Shown here: positions 36,201 through 43,938 of the stretch, in pieces
How positions within the stretch are numbered: the first letter of the stretch is position 1
Layout of the letters: the number at the start of each line of letters is the position of its first letter
DNA from: Opitutales bacterium
GTDB lineage: Bacteria; Verrucomicrobiota; Verrucomicrobiia; Opitutales; UBA2995
Assembly: GCA_022824405.1 (NCBI GenBank)
Contig: JAJDZZ010000021.1
Span: forward strand, 40,656-104,655
Direction: 5' to 3'
Length of the DNA: 64,000 nt
The notes under the pieces: model-generated
Database searches by the model: none
Told to the model about the DNA's origin: nothing
What the model saw: the letters and a program-made list of their open reading frames with translations, nothing else
Program-made: the position numbers and the translations under genes

Positions 36201-36985
36201 ATCCGCATGAAGGGGGCACAATCGTGAGAGACAACCACGGAATCCATGCCGGCGTCTCTCAAAACTTCCGCCAATTGAAGCTCCCCGGAGCCATCGGCGT
36301 AACTGTGCATCAGGGCTACGGCCGCATTTGGAATGCCATCCTCCAGCAATTGCGCGACTTTCTCCCTGAGTTGCGACTCCTCGATGACACCGCGCTCATC
36401 ATCCAGGTCCACTTCGACGACCCGTTCGTGCAGGGGCCGGGGCCGTTTGATTTCCAAGGCAAACAGTTCGGGCCGTTGCTGAGTGCCGATGGTCAGCAGA
36501 TCGGCCAACCCGCGGTCGATAAACAAAGCGGTGGGAGCCCCTTTTCCTTCCAGGAGGGCGTTGGTGCCTCTGGTTGTGGCCAGGCGAAGGCGGGCGGGAG
36601 GAAGGGGGGCGTCTCCCCCGGTGGCGGTGAGAAGCCGAGCCCCCAATTCAGGCGCTTCGCCGGGAAATTGAAGAATGAGCAACTCTCCCGGTTGGAGTTG
36701 CCGGGCCAAGGGTTTGCCCAAAACGATTTCTCCCTTGCCGGAATCATAATCCATTACCTCGTATCCGTTTTCCAGGCCCGGCGCCTCCAGGAAAAAGCCT
36801 TTGAAAAACCCATCCGGGCATTGCCCTCGAAGTGAAATGCGGATTCGGCCGCCTTCGGCAACCCCTCGGACCCTGGCCCTCATGGAACCATTGCTCAGAA
36901 CCTTGACCCGATGCCATCGGCCGGTCGGGCTGCAGGCCAGGCAGTCGGTGAAGGTTCCCCCGGTATCGATCCTGAACTCCCACAC
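33239..36985 (-). CDS. ATP-dependent 5-oxoprolinase / hydantoinase A-B fusion
   Basis: The 1248 residues equal the length of fused eukaryotic-type 5-oxoprolinases. The HyuA-like half (about 1-700) begins with the ATP-binding RIDTGGTFTDC (Asp7) and contains FDMGGTSTDV and a CIAQNLGMETILFPGDAG segment. The HyuB-like half (about 750-1240) has TNVKERLDFSCALLD and VVAGNVETSQRLVDTLF. It would open 5-oxoproline to glutamate using ATP. A GTG at 36985 is chosen because the conserved N-terminus follows at once and the upstream pseudopilin stop is one base away. The last codons (Ala-Arg-Gln) and TGA are in word H. Confidence 0.9.
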   Translation of the reverse strand: MWEFRIDTGGTFTDCLACSPTGRWHRVKVLSNGSMRARVRGVAEGGRIRISLRGQCPDGFFKGFFLEAPGLENGYEVMDYDSGKGEIVLGKPLARQLQPGELLILQFPGEAPELGARLLTATGGDAPLPPARLRLATTRGTNALLEGKGAPTALFIDRGLADLLTIGTQQRPELFALEIKRPRPLHERVVEVDLDDERGVIEESQLREKVAQLLEDGIPNAAVALMHSYADGSGELQLAEVLRDAGMDSVVVSHDCAPFMRILPRAETTLVEAYLSPVLDHYLDRIAAAFGSEGFTVMTSSGGLLPRGSFKAKDSLFSGPAGGLVGAVSVGKRAGYDKIIGFDMGGTSTDVTRFDGSYKYQFETRVGHAHLMAPSLKIETVAAGGGSICQFDGDRLRVGPESAGAEPGPACYGTGGPLTVTDVNLLLGRMDPDQFGIPVSIAYSRSRYQRLARRLKLGKESGRDLDRLLAGLLEIADENMTDAIRKISTAEGYDPSEYALVAFGGAGGQHACAIAQNLGMETILFPGDAGLLSAVGLEQAVLEGFAEKQILEVYAEFSGMAGDLLTTLTAEAMEKLPPRHGRDAVERRCILSMRIRGQAVAMDIDWKKNRSALHDFARQYEDTFGYKPPLDRVEVVSMRVIVSIPAPGLEGENFIEGRGGIEPLKRQRVFSRMGWVGAPVYRRADLPVGCPVDGPAIIQDSFSTLFVDAGWRGLVGSHHTLRLRLSKRNLRKGMNLEAVELELFTNRFHTLVEDMGYRLQRTALSTNVKERLDFSCALLDAEGRLAVNAPHIPVHLGAMGLCLRTVSRSHCWEPGQMVATNHPGFGGSHLPDITVICPVFRDDGKLTGFLANRAHHAELGGISPGSMPPFARNLAEEGVVIPPTLVMCDGQVDLGEMERLLRSKPNPSRAVEENLADLRAQIAANLKGMRDLAALAESFGSRTVRRFMRAIQDRAERSLRRKLNNLADGRYEAEQKLDDGTRLHVVAWVKGDSLSLDFSGTDKVHVGNFHAPPGVVYSSIIYFLRVLVNEPMPLNEGLLKPVKIVLPEGLLHPFFPSDPQKCPPVVAGNVETSQRLVDTLFLAFALGACGQGTMNNLIFGNDRISYYETIAGGSGAGDGFAGESGVHVNMTNTGITDPEILEYRYPVRLKTFCLRKGSGGTGRFPGGDGVVRELEFREALTVSLIAQHRNEGPYGLMGGLPGQPGEQWLIRKDGTRHPLKASDQVEVRPGDTLRILTPGGGGWGKARQ

Positions 36986-36986
36986 G

Positions 36987-37619
36987 CTAATATGAATCCC
37001 AGTTGACAATTTCCGGAAAATCGCTGCGAGCCGTGTTGCGCGTATACACCGCGATGGGTTGGCGGAGATCTCTTCCCGCCGAAACGGGCAGGTTTTCCTC
37101 CCGAATGCGCAAATCCAAATCGGCATCAATGACCACCACGATGTTGGGATTTCCAAAACCATCGACCAACCCCGGGGTTCCCCCTGGCGATGCCAACTCC
37201 TTCAATTGCAAATCGAAATACCGCTTTCGCTTGAGGTTGAATTTTTTGATGAGCGGTTCATCTTCCGGGTTTCCGATAACGGAACCATCCGGCCTGCTCA
37301 GGGCCAGAATCCCGGTGAAGGCCCGCCAATGTTCGCTGTTGTTCAGCTCCACGATGACGTCCCCATTGCTCAGGTTACCCGAAAAATCGGGATAACCGCC
37401 GTGGTCCTGGTAGTACAGGGTCAAGGCGTTGACAATTCTGCCGAACAACGCCTCGGTTTGGGCCCGCTTGGCCCGGTTTTGCACGCTGAGGATCGATGGA
37501 ACTGAAATTCCGGCCAAAATAATCAATATCGCAATTACGGTAATGACTTCGATCAGGGTGAACCCACCCTTGACCCGTCCGGTTGGATTCGGGATCAGTT
37601 GCCGGAAACCGCGTTTCAT
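36987..37619 (-). CDS. Type II secretion-like pseudopilin, 210 residues
   Basis: A short basic leader ends in the prepilin site G|FTLIEV (cleavage near residue 19). The hydrophobic helix ITVIAILIILAGISVPSI follows, then a globular part with YYQDHGGYPDFSG and DADLDLRIREENLP. The layout is that of GspG/GspH-like pseudopilins or pilins of the Verrucomicrobia. It stands 31 bases after the second pseudopilin gene and one base before the 5-oxoprolinase start. The three may share a transcript, although their functions look unrelated. Confidence 0.85.
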   Translation of the reverse strand: MKRGFRQLIPNPTGRVKGGFTLIEVITVIAILIILAGISVPSILSVQNRAKRAQTEALFGRIVNALTLYYQDHGGYPDFSGNLSNGDVIVELNNSEHWRAFTGILALSRPDGSVIGNPEDEPLIKKFNLKRKRYFDLQLKELASPGGTPGLVDGFGNPNIVVVIDADLDLRIREENLPVSAGRDLRQPIAVYTRNTARSDFPEIVNWDSY

Positions 37620-37650
37620 GGAGGGGAGCCTAGGATGTAAGGTTCGGCGG

Positions 37651-38175
37651 TCAACGACGGTAGCCTAAATTGTCTTCATCCATCCGGAGATCACCATCCC
37701 CGAAGATACTGGCTTTGCCGTCCGGTCCCTTGGAAAACAAGGTATAACCTGACCCCGTCGTAGCGGGCGGTTCGCGGGAAATATAACGGTATTGATAGGG
37801 ATTGTCCCAAGGATCTAGGAGTTCCGGCAAGGTATCGCTGCCGAGGGAAAATCGTCCCGCTTGCAAAAATGGCCGGGCGGGAGGGTTGAGGACGGCAGGG
37901 GTGACACCCGGGCCCAGTTTACCGTCCAAAGCGTCAAACAATTGGCGCGGATTCCGGGCCTGGGGATAATCTCCGAAATGCATCCGGTAAGCCTCCAGAG
38001 CCACAGAAATGGCCTCGATTTCCGCATTGGCGCGGCTCGAATCTCCCCGTCGAAAGATCCAGGGTGAAATGGAAAAAATCAACCCGCCGAGAATCCCTAT
38101 CAGGGCAATCGCCACCAGCAACTCAACCAGGGTAAAAGCTCCGGCCGGACGATGATTGGAAGAGATTGGATCCAT
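37651..38175 (-). CDS. GspG-like pseudopilin
   Basis: The 174 residues have a leader ending A|FTLVELLVAIALIGILGG, in which the usual Gly before the cleavage site is replaced by Ala. The GspG-like middle is EAYRMHFGDYPQARNPRQLF and the end is DPWDNPYQYRYISREPP...YTLFSKGPDG. The calcium-site aspartates typical of GspG (DGDLRMDED) are visible. A second in-frame ATG at 38178 gives an alternative start one codon longer. It is followed by the other pseudopilin gene. Core secretion genes (gspD, E, F) are not in the window. Confidence 0.85.
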   Translation of the reverse strand: MDPISSNHRPAGAFTLVELLVAIALIGILGGLIFSISPWIFRRGDSSRANAEIEAISVALEAYRMHFGDYPQARNPRQLFDALDGKLGPGVTPAVLNPPARPFLQAGRFSLGSDTLPELLDPWDNPYQYRYISREPPATTGSGYTLFSKGPDGKASIFGDGDLRMDEDNLGYRR

Positions 38176-38244
38176 CAACCCCTTACTCTCTGAATGTTTC
38201 CTAATAGACGAGCTTTTTTACCTCATCGGGTTGGCAATGTGCTA

Positions 38245-38273
38245 TTGACATGCAATCCAAGTACCCCAAAATT
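38245..38273 (+). promoter_or_regulatory. Possible sigma70-type promoter upstream of rho
   Basis: TTGACA (38245-38250) matches the -35 consensus exactly. Seventeen bases later AAAATT (38268-38273) is a poor -10. It would give a leader of about 130 bases before rho, plausible for a gene that usually controls itself in its leader. The weak -10 keeps confidence low. Confidence 0.3.
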
Positions 38274-38410
38274 GCGGCCTTTCCAGAATTGGTGGAGGTT
38301 TGAGCACAATTCTTGCTTAGCCCGGGTAACCGACCATTCGGTTCTTGAAAATTCGCCTGCTTTCGTTCGGTTCTTCCGGTCCCGACATTTTCGTTTTAAA
38401 CAAAACTTCC

Positions 38411-39535
38411 ATGCACAAATCTTCCCTCCAAACTCTTGAGGTAGAAGGCATATTGGATGTGATGAAGAACAAGTCGGGTCACCTGCTCGATCCGGCTCGC
38501 AACGGAAAACCGCGGCCGACCGATCCCTTTGTTCCCCGGGAGTTGCTTCGGCGGTTCAAGCTCAGGAAGGGGAGCCAACTCAGGGCAAAGGCCAAAGCAG
38601 ACCCGCGGTTTCCCAACCCGAAGGTTAATTTTATTCTGACCATCGATGGTTTGGAACCGGAAAAGCGCAGGCTTTGCTTCGAATTTACCAGCCTGACCTC
38701 GATCACCCCCCAGGAAAAACTGACCCTGGAAACGAAAGACGCCCGGATGACCAACCGGTGCATCGATCTCTTTTGCCCCATCGGCAAGGGTCAGCGCGGT
38801 TTGATCGTGGCCCCTCCCCGTACCGGCAAGACCACTCTCCTGCGCGACATCGCGGTGGGAGTTCTGGAAAACCATCCGGAATGCCATGTCATCATGCTCC
38901 TGGTGGACGAGCGGCCCGAGGAAGTCACCGACATGAAACGGACCGTGGGAGCGGAAGTGTTTGCCTCCTCCAATGACGAGCCGCTAAAAAACCACATCAG
39001 GATTTCCGAACTTTGCATTGAACGTTCCAAACGGCTTGTGGAAGCAGGCCGACACGTGGTCGTTCTCCTGGACTCTCTCACCCGGCTCAGCCGGGCCTAT
39101 AATTCCGCCAAGGGCGGGGGCGGGCGAACCATGACCGGAGGTCTGGATATTCGCGCCCTGGAAAAACCGCGGCAGCTATTCTCCAGCGCCCGCAATACCG
39201 AGGAATCGGGCAGTTTGACCATTATCGCTTCGGCCCTGATCGAAACGGGCAGCCGCATGGATGAACTCATTTTCCAGGAATTCAAGGGTACCGGAAATAT
39301 GGAAATGGTCCTCGACCGCAAGGTGGCGGACCTGCGGTTGTGGCCGGCTATGAACGTCAACGCCTCCGGCACCCGAAAAGAAGAACTGCTCATTCCACCG
39401 AAAAATCTCGACACCATACACTTTTTCCGGCGAGCCCTGGCCCCGCTCAAAGTCGATGAAGCGGCCGAATCCATGATTACACGTCTTTCCAAAACCACCA
39501 CCAATCAAGCCTTTTTGTCATTAATAAGTCGTTGA
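38411..39535 (+). CDS. rho: Transcription termination factor Rho, short form
   Basis: The 374 residues are shorter than E. coli Rho (419). The N-terminal helical bundle is missing and the protein begins in the RNA-binding cold-shock domain (VEGILDVMKNKSGHLLD). The ATPase core follows: P-loop VAPPRTGKTTLL (near residue 140), LLVDERPEEVTDM, the Q-loop region RLSRAYN and the R-loop-like FKGTGNMEMVL. Rho ends transcription of untranslated RNA as a hexamer. The P-loop reads PPRTGKT where E. coli has PPKAGKT. The ATG at 38411 is preferred over the extension to 38345, which lies in the promoter-like leader. Confidence 0.93.
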   Translation: MHKSSLQTLEVEGILDVMKNKSGHLLDPARNGKPRPTDPFVPRELLRRFKLRKGSQLRAKAKADPRFPNPKVNFILTIDGLEPEKRRLCFEFTSLTSITPQEKLTLETKDARMTNRCIDLFCPIGKGQRGLIVAPPRTGKTTLLRDIAVGVLENHPECHVIMLLVDERPEEVTDMKRTVGAEVFASSNDEPLKNHIRISELCIERSKRLVEAGRHVVVLLDSLTRLSRAYNSAKGGGGRTMTGGLDIRALEKPRQLFSSARNTEESGSLTIIASALIETGSRMDELIFQEFKGTGNMEMVLDRKVADLRLWPAMNVNASGTRKEELLIPPKNLDTIHFFRRALAPLKVDEAAESMITRLSKTTTNQAFLSLISR

Positions 39536-39598
39536 CACAAAGGGAGGTATTTTTTCCACATATCACGATTACAATTATCGGCTGTTAAAACTTCCTGA

Positions 39599-41353
39599 AT
39601 GCAACAATTTGCTGAGCAATGCACGGAAATGGCCCGTTCCATCCTAGGGCACAATCTCTCATCGATCAACCAGGATGGAACCATAGTCCCGACCGCGGGG
39701 GAAAAGAGTAGAATAGACGAGCCCGGTCACGCCGTGCTCGCCATTGGAGAATTCCACCGCGCGACAGGCGAGAGCCAGTTGGATGGTTTCGATCTGATCG
39801 ATCTCGCTGCGCGATGCGTAACGGCTCAGACCTTCGCAAATCCCGTGGCGGAAAACGGGTTGGCCTACGCCGCTCTGGGCCTGCTTTCCTTTGGTCCGGC
39901 CAAAGCCCGAAATCCGGTCTGGGAACGATTGGTCGATGAAACCCGCGAACGGCTGGACCGGTTGCTCCTGACCCGGTCGGACTACCAAAACCACTGGCAG
40001 TCTTTCAATGTGGCAAAAGCGGTGGCCCGTTACAGCATGGGCCTGTCCAGGAAAGATGAAACCGGGAAATTGATCGACCAGTTTCTGAAGCGGATCAGAG
40101 AGAATAGCTCGGGCAACTTCCACGACGACAGTCCGAGTAAAAAAGGCGTGTACAATATCTATGGGGTGCTCAGCCTGATTTTTATCCGGCAAGCGCTTCA
40201 ACTGCACGCCAATATTCAATTGCGTCAGCGCATTCTGCCGAGTTTGCGAACCTTTGCGGAAAAGTACCTGCGCCTCTTGCCCGATCTGGTGCGTGAGGAT
40301 GGTTTGGGCTGGTCCTTCGGTCGGGGGGGTGGCGCCTACGGGCAAATGCATTGCATCGGCCTCATCCTGCAGGCCTTTCGCGACAACTGGATCCCGCCAG
40401 AAAAAAAAGCCCAGTATTTCGACTTGCTCAGGCGCCTGTTCTATTTCTTCTACCTGACCTATCTGGACCAGGAAAAGGGCAACATGGTTATCCGCGATTC
40501 CGAGCGCGGGGCCGTGGCAAATCTCACCACGCGCATTGCCGATTTCGACGGCGTGCGTTACCTCAGTCAGTGGGCCCGGCTGGCGCGAAATCTGGAAGCC
40601 ACCAAACCCGGGGAAGGATACGTGTCCAAGCAAACCAGTCGCTTCGTCATATTCGACAAGACCGCCCGTAAGGAACAAGGCCTCTTCATCTACCGGGATA
40701 CCAAGAGCGGACTCCATTTCAATATCCCCCTCTGCCAAAACGATCAGGAAGACAGCTCCGATTCCCTGGCCTTCCCCCATAGTCCCGGGATCTTCGATTG
40801 GCCCATCAACCGGTACCTGCCCGTAATGATACCGGAACTCCAGTTTGGCCAACACACCATCGTCCCATCCTTCTATGGAAAGCGATGCACTTACGGCTTC
40901 GGCCTGCGCCAGTCCATTTACTTCCGCTACGAACAACCGGAACTGATCGACAAAGACCAGAATTTGGTTCCCGGGCTGGGTAACTGCAAGGTCAGTTGGA
41001 CCTTCTCTCAGGGAAAAATTACCAGCGATTTTATTTTTATGGTGAAACATCCGGTCACCATGGACCGCATGCGCTACATGTTGGTGATCGGTTCCCCCCA
41101 CTCCCTGCACCGGACGGGCAATACTTTCACCCTGGGAGCCGAAGGGTTGCGCTTTACGGTCCTGAAAGATAATTTTCATGCCCATTGGGCCGAAACCGAA
41201 GTGGTGACCAACGAGTTGGGCTACCGCACCCAGTATGGGAACATTCATTACCTCCAGACCCTTGTCCGCGACCACCCCCTCAACATGCGCCCGAGGCAAC
41301 AATACCGATTGACCGTTGCGTTTGAGCCCGATCTGGCCCGGGTGGAGGATTGA
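39599..41353 (+). CDS. Hypothetical 584-residue protein, possible alpha-toroid plus beta-sandwich
   Basis: I do not recognise the family. The first half (about 1-330) is rich in helices with regular aromatic and Arg positions ([50 protein letters not shown]). The second half (about 350-584) has alternating beta-type strands ending [14 protein letters not shown]. This shape resembles polysaccharide lyases or heparinase II/III-like proteins with a helical toroid and a beta-sandwich. No signal peptide is present, so it would be cytosolic. The stop (TGA at 41351-41353) overlaps an alternative TTG start of hisF at 41350. A uronate or oligosaccharide lyase role is a guess. Confidence 0.75.
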   Translation: MQQFAEQCTEMARSILGHNLSSINQDGTIVPTAGEKSRIDEPGHAVLAIGEFHRATGESQLDGFDLIDLAARCVTAQTFANPVAENGLAYAALGLLSFGPAKARNPVWERLVDETRERLDRLLLTRSDYQNHWQSFNVAKAVARYSMGLSRKDETGKLIDQFLKRIRENSSGNFHDDSPSKKGVYNIYGVLSLIFIRQALQLHANIQLRQRILPSLRTFAEKYLRLLPDLVREDGLGWSFGRGGGAYGQMHCIGLILQAFRDNWIPPEKKAQYFDLLRRLFYFFYLTYLDQEKGNMVIRDSERGAVANLTTRIADFDGVRYLSQWARLARNLEATKPGEGYVSKQTSRFVIFDKTARKEQGLFIYRDTKSGLHFNIPLCQNDQEDSSDSLAFPHSPGIFDWPINRYLPVMIPELQFGQHTIVPSFYGKRCTYGFGLRQSIYFRYEQPELIDKDQNLVPGLGNCKVSWTFSQGKITSDFIFMVKHPVTMDRMRYMLVIGSPHSLHRTGNTFTLGAEGLRFTVLKDNFHAHWAETEVVTNELGYRTQYGNIHYLQTLVRDHPLNMRPRQQYRLTVAFEPDLARVED

Positions 41354-41364
41354 ATCGAAAAACC

Positions 41365-42132
41365 ATGCTCTCCGTGCGCATCATTCCATGCTTGGATGTG
41401 ACGGATGGCCGGGTGGTAAAAGGGATCAGATTCAAGCAACTGGTCGACGCGGGCGATCCGGTGGATAGCGCCAAAGCCTACCAGGAGCAAGGCGCCGACG
41501 AACTGGTGTTTCTCGATATCACCGCCTCCAGCGATGAACGCAATATTATGAGGGACGTGGTTTCCCAAACCGCCGAAGAGTGTTTTATGCCGCTCACCGT
41601 AGGGGGAGGATTGAGAAATGTGGACGACATCGACGCCATGCTTCGGTCGGGAGCCGATAAAATCAGTCTCAACACAGCCGCCGTGGCCAACCCGGACCTG
41701 GTGGACCAAGCCTCCAACCGGTTTGGCAATCAATGCATCGTGGTGGCTATCGACGCCAAACGCGTCTCGGGAAAGGACAAATGGGAAGTCTACACGCATG
41801 GGGGACGCAAATCCACCGGTTTGGATGCGGTGGAATGGTCCCGAAAGGCGGTAAGGCGCGGAGCTGGAGAAATTCTTCTGACCAGTATGGACCGGGATGG
41901 AATGAAGACCGGGTACGATCTGGAGTTGAACCGCCGCATCAGCGAAGCGGTAGCCGTGCCCGTCATCGCTTCCGGGGGGGCGGGAAATCTGCAACACATG
42001 GTGGATGTATTGACCAGGGGGAAGGCATCGGCCGTTTTGGCAGCTTCCATATTCCACTTCGGAACCTATACCATAGGCCAATGCAAAGATTATCTGGCCG
42101 ATCGCGGGGTGCCGGTAAGAAAACTGAACTGA
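41365..42132 (+). CDS. hisF: Imidazole glycerol phosphate synthase cyclase subunit (HisF)
   Basis: The 255 residues show the HisF barrel: [19 protein letters not shown] at the start with the catalytic Asp near residue 10, [39 protein letters not shown] with the second catalytic Asp, and IASGGAGNL at the phosphate site. It closes the imidazole ring in histidine synthesis with HisH. The other his genes are not adjacent, so the pathway is scattered. The ATG at 41365 is standard. Upstream in-frame codons overlap the orphan gene, with a probable transcript in common. Confidence 0.95.
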   Translation: MLSVRIIPCLDVTDGRVVKGIRFKQLVDAGDPVDSAKAYQEQGADELVFLDITASSDERNIMRDVVSQTAEECFMPLTVGGGLRNVDDIDAMLRSGADKISLNTAAVANPDLVDQASNRFGNQCIVVAIDAKRVSGKDKWEVYTHGGRKSTGLDAVEWSRKAVRRGAGEILLTSMDRDGMKTGYDLELNRRISEAVAVPVIASGGAGNLQHMVDVLTRGKASAVLAASIFHFGTYTIGQCKDYLADRGVPVRKLN

Positions 42133-42277
42133 ATAATTTGACTCTCCCACCTTGTCACGCCGCTGTGCCCTGCGTAGCATTGCGAAGCATGGTAATCCAT
42201 CACGCCATAACTCCATCATTCCTATCTTCCTTCTTCCTTTATCTCCCCCTCTGTGTCCTCTGTGGTAATTAATTCAA
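42133..42277. repeat. Intergenic repeat words before the PPK2 gene
   Basis: The gap contains tagcattgcgaagcatggta (about 42175-42195), which recurs near 49168-49187. A catcacgccataactccatc-type word and a word A' (ctctgtgtcctctgtggta, about 42250-42270) follow, ending near the PPK2 start. No promoter is clear. Confidence 0.65.
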
Positions 42278-43735
42278 ATGACCCCCCATCGGCGTTCACT
42301 CAAACTGGATACGGCTGAAGAAGATCCAAAGCTGGATGCCCTTCAGCGCAAGCTCACCGATTTGCACATCCCCGTCATCGTGGTATTCGAAGGGATGGAA
42401 GCCGCGGGCAGAGGGTCGCTCATCAATCGCCTCCTGCTTTCCCTGGATCCCCGGGGGTTCAAGGTCTACTATTCCCACACTTCCACCGAAGAAACCCGGT
42501 TCCGGCCATTTTTGTGGCCTTTTTGGCTCGAAACTCCGGATAAGGGCCGCATTGGGATTTTTGACCGCTCCTGGTATCACCCTGTCATACAGGATCGTGT
42601 CGAAAGGAAGCTGACCGTCAGGCAACTGGCGCACTCCTACAAGGAGATCAACCAATTCGAAAGGCAATTGACCGACGACGGCGCCTTGCTGATCAAGATC
42701 TACCTTTCCGTAGGCAAGGGATCACAACGGCGGCGTTTTCAACAGTTGGAAGCCAACCCGGCCACCTCCTGGCGCATTACCAACATAGACTGGAGAGACC
42801 ATGAGGAATACGACGAATACGCGGAAGCGGCCATGGACGCGATCAAACATACCGATAGCAAGTACGCGCCCTGGAAAAAAATCAAATCGAACAACCTCAA
42901 GAAAGCCTTCCGCAAAGTTAAGTCACTGGTCAGACAACGCATGGGCAAGGCAATCGAATCCAAATTAAAGGCCAAGGAGCCCAAAATATCGCCTCAACTC
43001 GATTGGAATAAAACATCTCTCAAATCCAGCCGTTTGGACCGGATGGATCTCAGTCTCAGCCTGGACCGCCAAACCTACCGCCAAAAACGCAGGGCTTTAC
43101 AGAAGCGCTTGCACGAACTGGAACATGAAATCCACTTGCGCCGGATACCCGTGGTTCTGGCTTTCGAGGGGTGGGATGCAGCCGGGAAGGGAGGCGCTAT
43201 TCGAAGGCTGGCCCGGGGCCTCGATCCGCGGGGCTACGAAGTAATTCCCATCGGAGCGCCCAGCAGAGTGGAATTGAACCACCATTATCTGTGGCGGTTC
43301 TGGAAGGTGTTTCCCAAAGGCGGCCATATCGCAATCTACGACCGATCCTGGTACGGACGGGTGACCGTAGAGAGACTGGAAGGTTTCTGCAACAAGGAGG
43401 AATGGCAGCGCGCTTACCGGGAGATTAACGAAACCGAGGAACAATGGGCCAAATTCGGAACGGTAATTTTGAAATTCTGGCTGCACATCGATCGCAATGA
43501 ACAATTGCGGCGTTTCCAGGCCCGGGAAATCAACCCGGATAAGAATTGGAAAATCACGGCGGAGGATTGGCGGAATCGTGACAAATGGGCCGAATACAAG
43601 GTGGCGGTCGACGATATGATTCAACGGACCGACACTCCATTTGCGCCTTGGATATTAGTGGAGGCCAATGATAAACCCTACGCCAGGATCAAGGTCATGG
43701 AATCGGTGGCCGAAGCATTGGAAGCTCGGCTCTAG
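42278..43735 (+). CDS. Two-domain PPK2, polyphosphate:AMP phosphotransferase type
   Basis: The 485 residues contain two PPK2 domains. The N-terminal domain (about 15-225) has a P-loop EGMEAAGRGS in which the usual Lys is Arg. The C-terminal domain (about 265-485) has EGWDAAGKGG with the complete loop and the lid region YDRSWYGRVTVERLEGF. In two-domain PPK2 proteins the C-terminal domain is the catalyst, which agrees with the altered first loop. They form ADP from AMP and polyphosphate. No AMP-forming partner is nearby. The TAG stop is the first triplet of a 206-bp inverted-repeat element. Confidence 0.9.
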   Translation: MTPHRRSLKLDTAEEDPKLDALQRKLTDLHIPVIVVFEGMEAAGRGSLINRLLLSLDPRGFKVYYSHTSTEETRFRPFLWPFWLETPDKGRIGIFDRSWYHPVIQDRVERKLTVRQLAHSYKEINQFERQLTDDGALLIKIYLSVGKGSQRRRFQQLEANPATSWRITNIDWRDHEEYDEYAEAAMDAIKHTDSKYAPWKKIKSNNLKKAFRKVKSLVRQRMGKAIESKLKAKEPKISPQLDWNKTSLKSSRLDRMDLSLSLDRQTYRQKRRALQKRLHELEHEIHLRRIPVVLAFEGWDAAGKGGAIRRLARGLDPRGYEVIPIGAPSRVELNHHYLWRFWKVFPKGGHIAIYDRSWYGRVTVERLEGFCNKEEWQRAYREINETEEQWAKFGTVILKFWLHIDRNEQLRRFQAREINPDKNWKITAEDWRNRDKWAEYKVAVDDMIQRTDTPFAPWILVEANDKPYARIKVMESVAEALEARL

Positions 43736-43938
43736 CCCGCATGTCTCACAAATTTTCTACTGCGCGCCCGGATCCCGGCACTGGAGCGGGAATCGCTGGA
43801 ATTCATGCCCGTGCTTCGCACAGATGCATGCCGACTTCGCAGGGTGTCGACCCAGCTTCACCCGCGAATCTGCACGAAACCCGCACCAGCACTCGGTCTT
43901 CGATCGCTCGCTACGAATTTTGTGAGAAATGCGGGCTA
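43733..43938. mobile_element. Candidate 206-bp MITE-like element with inverted termini
   Basis: The left end is TAGCCCGCATGTCTCACAAA. The right end, read in reverse, is TAGCCCGCATTTCTCACAAA; about 18 of the first 20 bases agree. The element is flanked by TA, which fits a mariner/IS630-type insertion, although TA may also be part of the repeat. There is no transposase inside. The interior is GC-rich and holds only short frames. A right-end fragment is at 49144-49169 and a left-end fragment near 54736. The TAG of each end is the stop codon of the adjacent gene. Confidence 0.7.

Noticed and set aside
33239..37162. A longer 1307-residue start for 5-oxoprolinase at 37162
   Set aside because: The extra 59 residues overlap the pseudopilin gene and precede the conserved ATP-binding segment, which begins right after the GTG at 36985.
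39659..41302. A 547-residue minus-strand frame across the orphan gene
   Set aside because: The plus-strand frame has hisF coupling and normal amino-acid composition. The minus-strand frame lacks any motif and is only the antisense shadow of the long GC-rich gene.
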